From Gossypium raimondii (lineage: Eukaryota > Streptophyta > Magnoliopsida > Malvales > Malvaceae): 64,000 nt of DNA. The stretch is taken from NCBI RefSeq assembly GCF_025698545.1, contig NC_068570.1, positions 3,844,001 to 3,908,000 on the forward strand. The letters are read 5' to 3'. Shown piece after piece: positions 60,180 through 64,000 of this stretch (position 1 is the stretch's first letter; each line of letters opens with the position of its first letter). Both the position numbers and the translations under genes were made by a program. The notes under the pieces are model-generated. The model was not told the DNA's origin, did no database searches, and worked only from the letters and a program-made list of their open reading frames with translations.

Positions 60180-63127
60180 ATGAAGAGTTTAACCTTGCTT
60201 GCTCCCTTACTCTTGTGTGTTACTTTACTATGTTCTTCTCTTAATGTTGCTTCTGATTCTGCAGCAGCAGCATTGGCAATCCTCAAATGGAAAGCCAGCC
60301 TTCAAAGCCAAAACCATTCTGTTTTGCTTTCCTGGAATACTTCCAACAACCCAAATACCAAAACAAGTCCTTGTGCTTGGTTTGGAATCCATTGCAACCA
60401 TGCTGACAGTGTTACAAAGATTAACCTCACTGGCTATGGTGTAAAAGGTACGCTCCATTTATTCCCATTCTTGTCTTTGCCTAATCTTGCAGAGTTGGAC
60501 CTTAGCACCAATGAACTTTATGGCATAATCCCACCTAAAATCAGTCAGCTCTCCAAACTCACCTACCTCGATTTATCCTTTAACCAGATCTCTGGCCAAA
60601 TCCCACCTGAAATTAGCCACCTTGTACATCGTCAGACCCTCCACCTTGCTGGAAATCAGTTGAACGGCTCAATTCCTCGAGAAATTGGTCAGCTCAAATT
60701 TCTCACTGACCTTGCCTTGTGTAGCAACAAGCTAAATGGTTGCATTCCTGCTTCTCTCGGTAAACTAAGTCGACTTGTTTCCTTGCTTCTCTATAATAAT
60801 TCCCTTTCTGGTCCCATTCCTCCAGAATTGGGAAACCTTAGGAATTTAGTTGAAGTTTACCTGGACACCAACCGTCTAACTGGTCCCATCACTTCCACAT
60901 TTGGAAACTTGAAAAAACTGACGGTGCTTCAGATGTTTAACAATAGTCTTTCAGGTCCCATCCCCTTTGAGTTAGGGAATATGGAATCTCTTTCTGAAAT
61001 AAGCCTTTATCACAACAATCTATCTGGCTTGATCCCAACCTCATTTGGTGGCTTGAGACTTCTTACACTTGCCCACCTCTATGAAAATCAACTCTCTGGT
61101 CCAATTCCTGAGGAGATAGGAAACTTGAATTCTCTTGTTGACCTGGAGTTGAGTGAAAACCAACTCAACGGCTCTATTCCTGCTTCACTTGGCAATTTGA
61201 GCAACTTGGAAATTCTGTTCCTCCGAGACAACCGGGTCTCAGGTTCCATTCCTAATGAAATTGGAAACTTGATGAAGTTGACCGTGTTAGAACTAGACCA
61301 CAACAATCTGACAGGAAATTTGCCACAAGGCATTTGCCGTGGTGGATCACTTGAATACTTCACAGCAAATGACAACCAGCTTACCAGACCAATCCCTCAA
61401 GGGTTGAAAATTTGCACTAGCTTGAAGAGAGTCTACCTTGAAAGAAACCGACTCAGAGGAAATATATCTGAAGATTTAAGCGTTTACCCGAATCTGAAGA
61501 TTTAAGTGAGAACGAATTTTATGGTGAAGTGTCTTCCAATTGGGGGTTGTGCAAAAGTTTAGAGATCCTATCTATTTCAAGGAACAATCTCAGTGGTGCA
61601 ATACTCCTGGAACTAGGACTTATGTCCAAGCTTTTGTATCTAGACTTGTCTGCAAACCAATTGAGCAAGTCCTTCCCTGAAACTATAGGGAATCTGTCCA
61701 TGTCATTCTACTTGAATTTGAGCATCAATCAGTTTAGCCAAAATATTCCAATTCAAGTAGGCAAGTTAACTAGGCTGTTTCATCTAGATTTGAGTCACAA
61801 CATGCTTTCAGGGGAGATTCCCGGGGAACTTCAAAGTTTGCAGAGCTTGGAGACGCTAAACCTTTCTCTCAACAATCTCTCTGGTGAAATCCCAGCCTCT
61901 TTTGAGCATCTCCGGGGCTTGTACACTGTTGACATTTCATACAATGAGCTCCAGGGTCCCATTCCCAACAGCCAAGCATTTCTAAATGCTTCAGTACAAG
62001 AATTGAGAGGGAACAAAGCATTGTGTGGCAATGCTAGTGGACTACCGCCTTGCACACCTTTTTTCTAAGAAGGGTCACAACAACAACAAAACCCTTTTCG
62101 TAGTTATGTTCCCTCTTTTATTGGTTTCTGGTCTCTCGATTTCATCAATTGCTTTATTGTTTGCCTTCAAGAAGAGGAAGATAGATACTGATGAAGAAAG
62201 ACAAAGCAATGCAAGTGGTGAAATATTTTTCACTGTCACTCCCCTTAATGGAAGAATATTGTATGAAGAGATCATTAGAGCCGCCAAAGATTTTGATGCT
62301 CAATATTGCATTGGGAAGGGAGGATATGGAAACGTGTACAAAGCAGAGCCGTCATCAGGATATGTTGTAGCTGTGAAGAAATTCCATCCATTGCATACCG
62401 GTGAAATGGCAGATCAAAGACAGTTCCTGAATGGGGTAAGGGCATTAGTAGAACCAAGACACAAATATTCTGAAGTTCTACGGTTTTTGTTCCTCTGCAG
62501 GTCGTTCCTTCTTAGTATACAAGTACCTTGAAAGGGGTAGCTTGGCTTCAGTTCTCAGTAAGAATGAAGAATCTAAGAAATTGGACTGGAACAAGAGGGT
62601 GAACATTGTCAAAGGTTTTGTTCATGCCCTCTCCTATTTGCTCACCGCCCATTGTTCATCGAGATATAACAAGCAACAACATTTTGCTTGACTTGGAGTA
62701 TTAAGCTCACCTTTCAGACTTTGGCACTGCTAAGCTTATCAATCCAGACTCATCTAATTAGAGTAATATTGCTGGAACATACGGATACATTGCACCATGT
62801 GATTTTTCATTTTACTTCCATAGATGACATAGCATAGAGGATAATATTTGTTATCAACTATTATTTCTTTTTCTTTGCAAAGCTTTCCTACACCATGCAA
62901 GTTACTGAAAAATGTGATGTGTTTAGTTTTGGTGTGCTGGCATTGGAATTGATAGTCGGGGCATATCCGGGTGAATTTCTCTCTAATCTATCAATTTTAA
63001 CTGCTGAAAGCATTCCACTAAACAATGTGTTGGATCAAAGGCTTACACCTCCACTGCCGGAAGTTGTGAACAAACTCGTATTCATCCTGAAGTTGGTTGT
63101 TTCCTGTTTCTCAGCTGTTGTTTGACC
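60180..63127 (+). pseudogene. MIK2-like LRR receptor kinase copy 6, decayed
   Basis: ATG at 60180. The frame is open for 441 codons (signal peptide, LRRNT, about 15 LRRs) until a small deletion near 61490 shifts it to a stop at 61503. The remaining segments, 61529-62068 and 62025-62531, match the late LRRs, membrane part and kinase N-lobe. Lesions: loss of exactly two LRRs (48 codons) near 61600; an extra T near 62060; a small deletion near 62463; an 11-bp loss before HRD near 62640; TAA at 62701-62703 and TAG near 62760; a broken donor (CCATGTGA) and acceptor (TTGCAAAG); and a deletion at the C-terminus. It cannot make a receptor. The first frame could at most give a secreted LRR fragment. 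Confidence 0.93.
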
Positions 63128-63800
63128 ACATCTAGTCCCATCTATGACTCTTTGATCTTCATCTAAGATACCACCTTAGAAACGTTTGGTATTTGCTCTA
63201 ATGTTGTTTGTTTAGCTTTTGTGTAGTTATCATTTTTATACCCTTAATTACCTTTTCCTTGAGAATTGGTAGTGCAATAGGAGTTGCTTCAGATCTGTCT
63301 GTAACAGTTCATCATACGTTCTATTCTATGGAATAAAAAGGTGTTACCCGACCCTTATATTTCCATACTTTTAAGCCCTCTATGGTTTAGACAATTAACT
63401 TCTATTTTTAGCAAAGTTCACTTATTTTTCTGAAGAACTTGACATGATGTTCAATTATTTTCCAAATTCCAAATGAGAAAAAGGGAAATTGGGGCATAAG
63501 ATTTGCAACATTCCTAAGCAGAAATTGAAGTCCTTGAACGTGATAAAAATATCATACATCCAAAGTTTGGCTCCATAAGACAACAACAAGACAACAGAAT
63601 AATACAAGTTGCAACTACATAATAAACAACTAGAAGCAAAATTTTTCTTCTACATCCTTAGGACTCTTTCCAAAGCAGATGATCCGCTGATCTGAGGCTG
63701 TAAGTCTTTTCATCAAAGACTTCAGCACCAGTAGCTTCGTCTTACATTCTCTATCTAGTAATCCCAGGACATTTACTTATTTTGTACTGAACAAGCTAGC
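63128..63800. other. 3' flank of receptor copy 6 and spacer
   Basis: The first 200 bp resemble the 3' flanks of the other copies. The rest is unique AT-rich sequence with no gene seen. Confidence 0.4.
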
Positions 63801-63802
63801 AA

Positions 63803-64000
63803 ACTTTGGACGAACAACAACACTTTGGCAAAGTGACTTCGATCACTTCTTTAGGAGGTTCCTTGAGAAAATTCTCTTGCAATACGGGCTGGTACGAAGG
63901 ATCGTGTGTGGTCGAACCGCATCTACTAGAGAAGCATGTAGAGGACCCTACTCAAGACAAAATTGATTATGTGATGAAGAGAATTCCTATGGGAGGTTTC
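63803..64000 (+). CDS. Possible partial coding exon at window edge
   Basis: An open frame of about 66 codons without a stop runs off the right end after a TAG near 63800. It contains SCNTGWYEGSCVVEPHLLEK and DKIDYVMKRIPMGGF. Composition is more gene-like than its surroundings, but there is no start codon or recognised domain. It could be an exon, a transposon piece or chance. Confidence 0.2.

Noticed and set aside
1-64000. CRISPR arrays, tRNA or rRNA genes, bacterial operons
   Set aside because: No regularly spaced repeats, no cloverleaf or rRNA-like sequence was seen; gene structure is clearly plant-like.

Overview
The window looks like nuclear DNA of a dicot plant, most likely a mallow-family genome such as cotton (Gossypium). 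This rests on AT-rich spacers, a plant-type LRR receptor kinase family, Copia/Gypsy LTR elements, MULE, Tourist and foldback DNA transposons, and my family-level recollection; no database was searched. No bacterial features, tRNA, rRNA or CRISPR array were seen.

The backbone is a same-strand (+) cluster of MIK2-like (LRR-XII type) receptor kinases in different states of decay. Copy 1 (6719-15640) is broken by two solo-type Copia LTRs and one full-length Copia element. Copy 2 (29492-32652) and copy 4 (44648-47804) are intact two-exon genes of 1026 and 1024 codons. Copy 3 (41028-41181) is a promoter plus signal-peptide stub. Copy 5 (58435-58640) is a diverged LRR scrap. Copy 6 (60180-63127) is a pseudogene with many lesions, including loss of exactly two LRR units. 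All but copy 5 share a conserved upstream block with a TATA box about 45-50 bp before the ATG.

Positions 1-17480 and about 22583-34510 are two copies of one segmental duplication. Both carry the same old, 3'-truncated Copia element upstream of the receptor gene, so that insertion predates the duplication. The younger Copia insertions are only in copy 1. Around the duplication borders (1-590, 20460-23160, 35030-37030) lies an unrecognised protein-like repeat in six copies on both strands, two of which form a palindrome of about 1.5 kb.

Between copies 2 and 3 (37966-40750) is a run of DNA transposons with readable target-site duplications: a foldback element (10-bp TSD), a Tourist MITE (TTA) and a long-TIR MULE (9-bp TSD), followed by an AT-rich foldback. 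A frameshifted kelch gene and an F-box/FBD scrap (minus strand, 41825-43363) separate copies 3 and 4. Between copies 4 and 6 (48397-58000) are a probable Gypsy-type LTR, Copia-derived repeats and a 4-kb element with CACTA-like inverted ends that holds exons of a PPR gene and of an unknown gene. If expressed, the two intact genes would encode plasma-membrane peptide or danger receptors; the rest of the window is mainly decayed copies and transposon debris.
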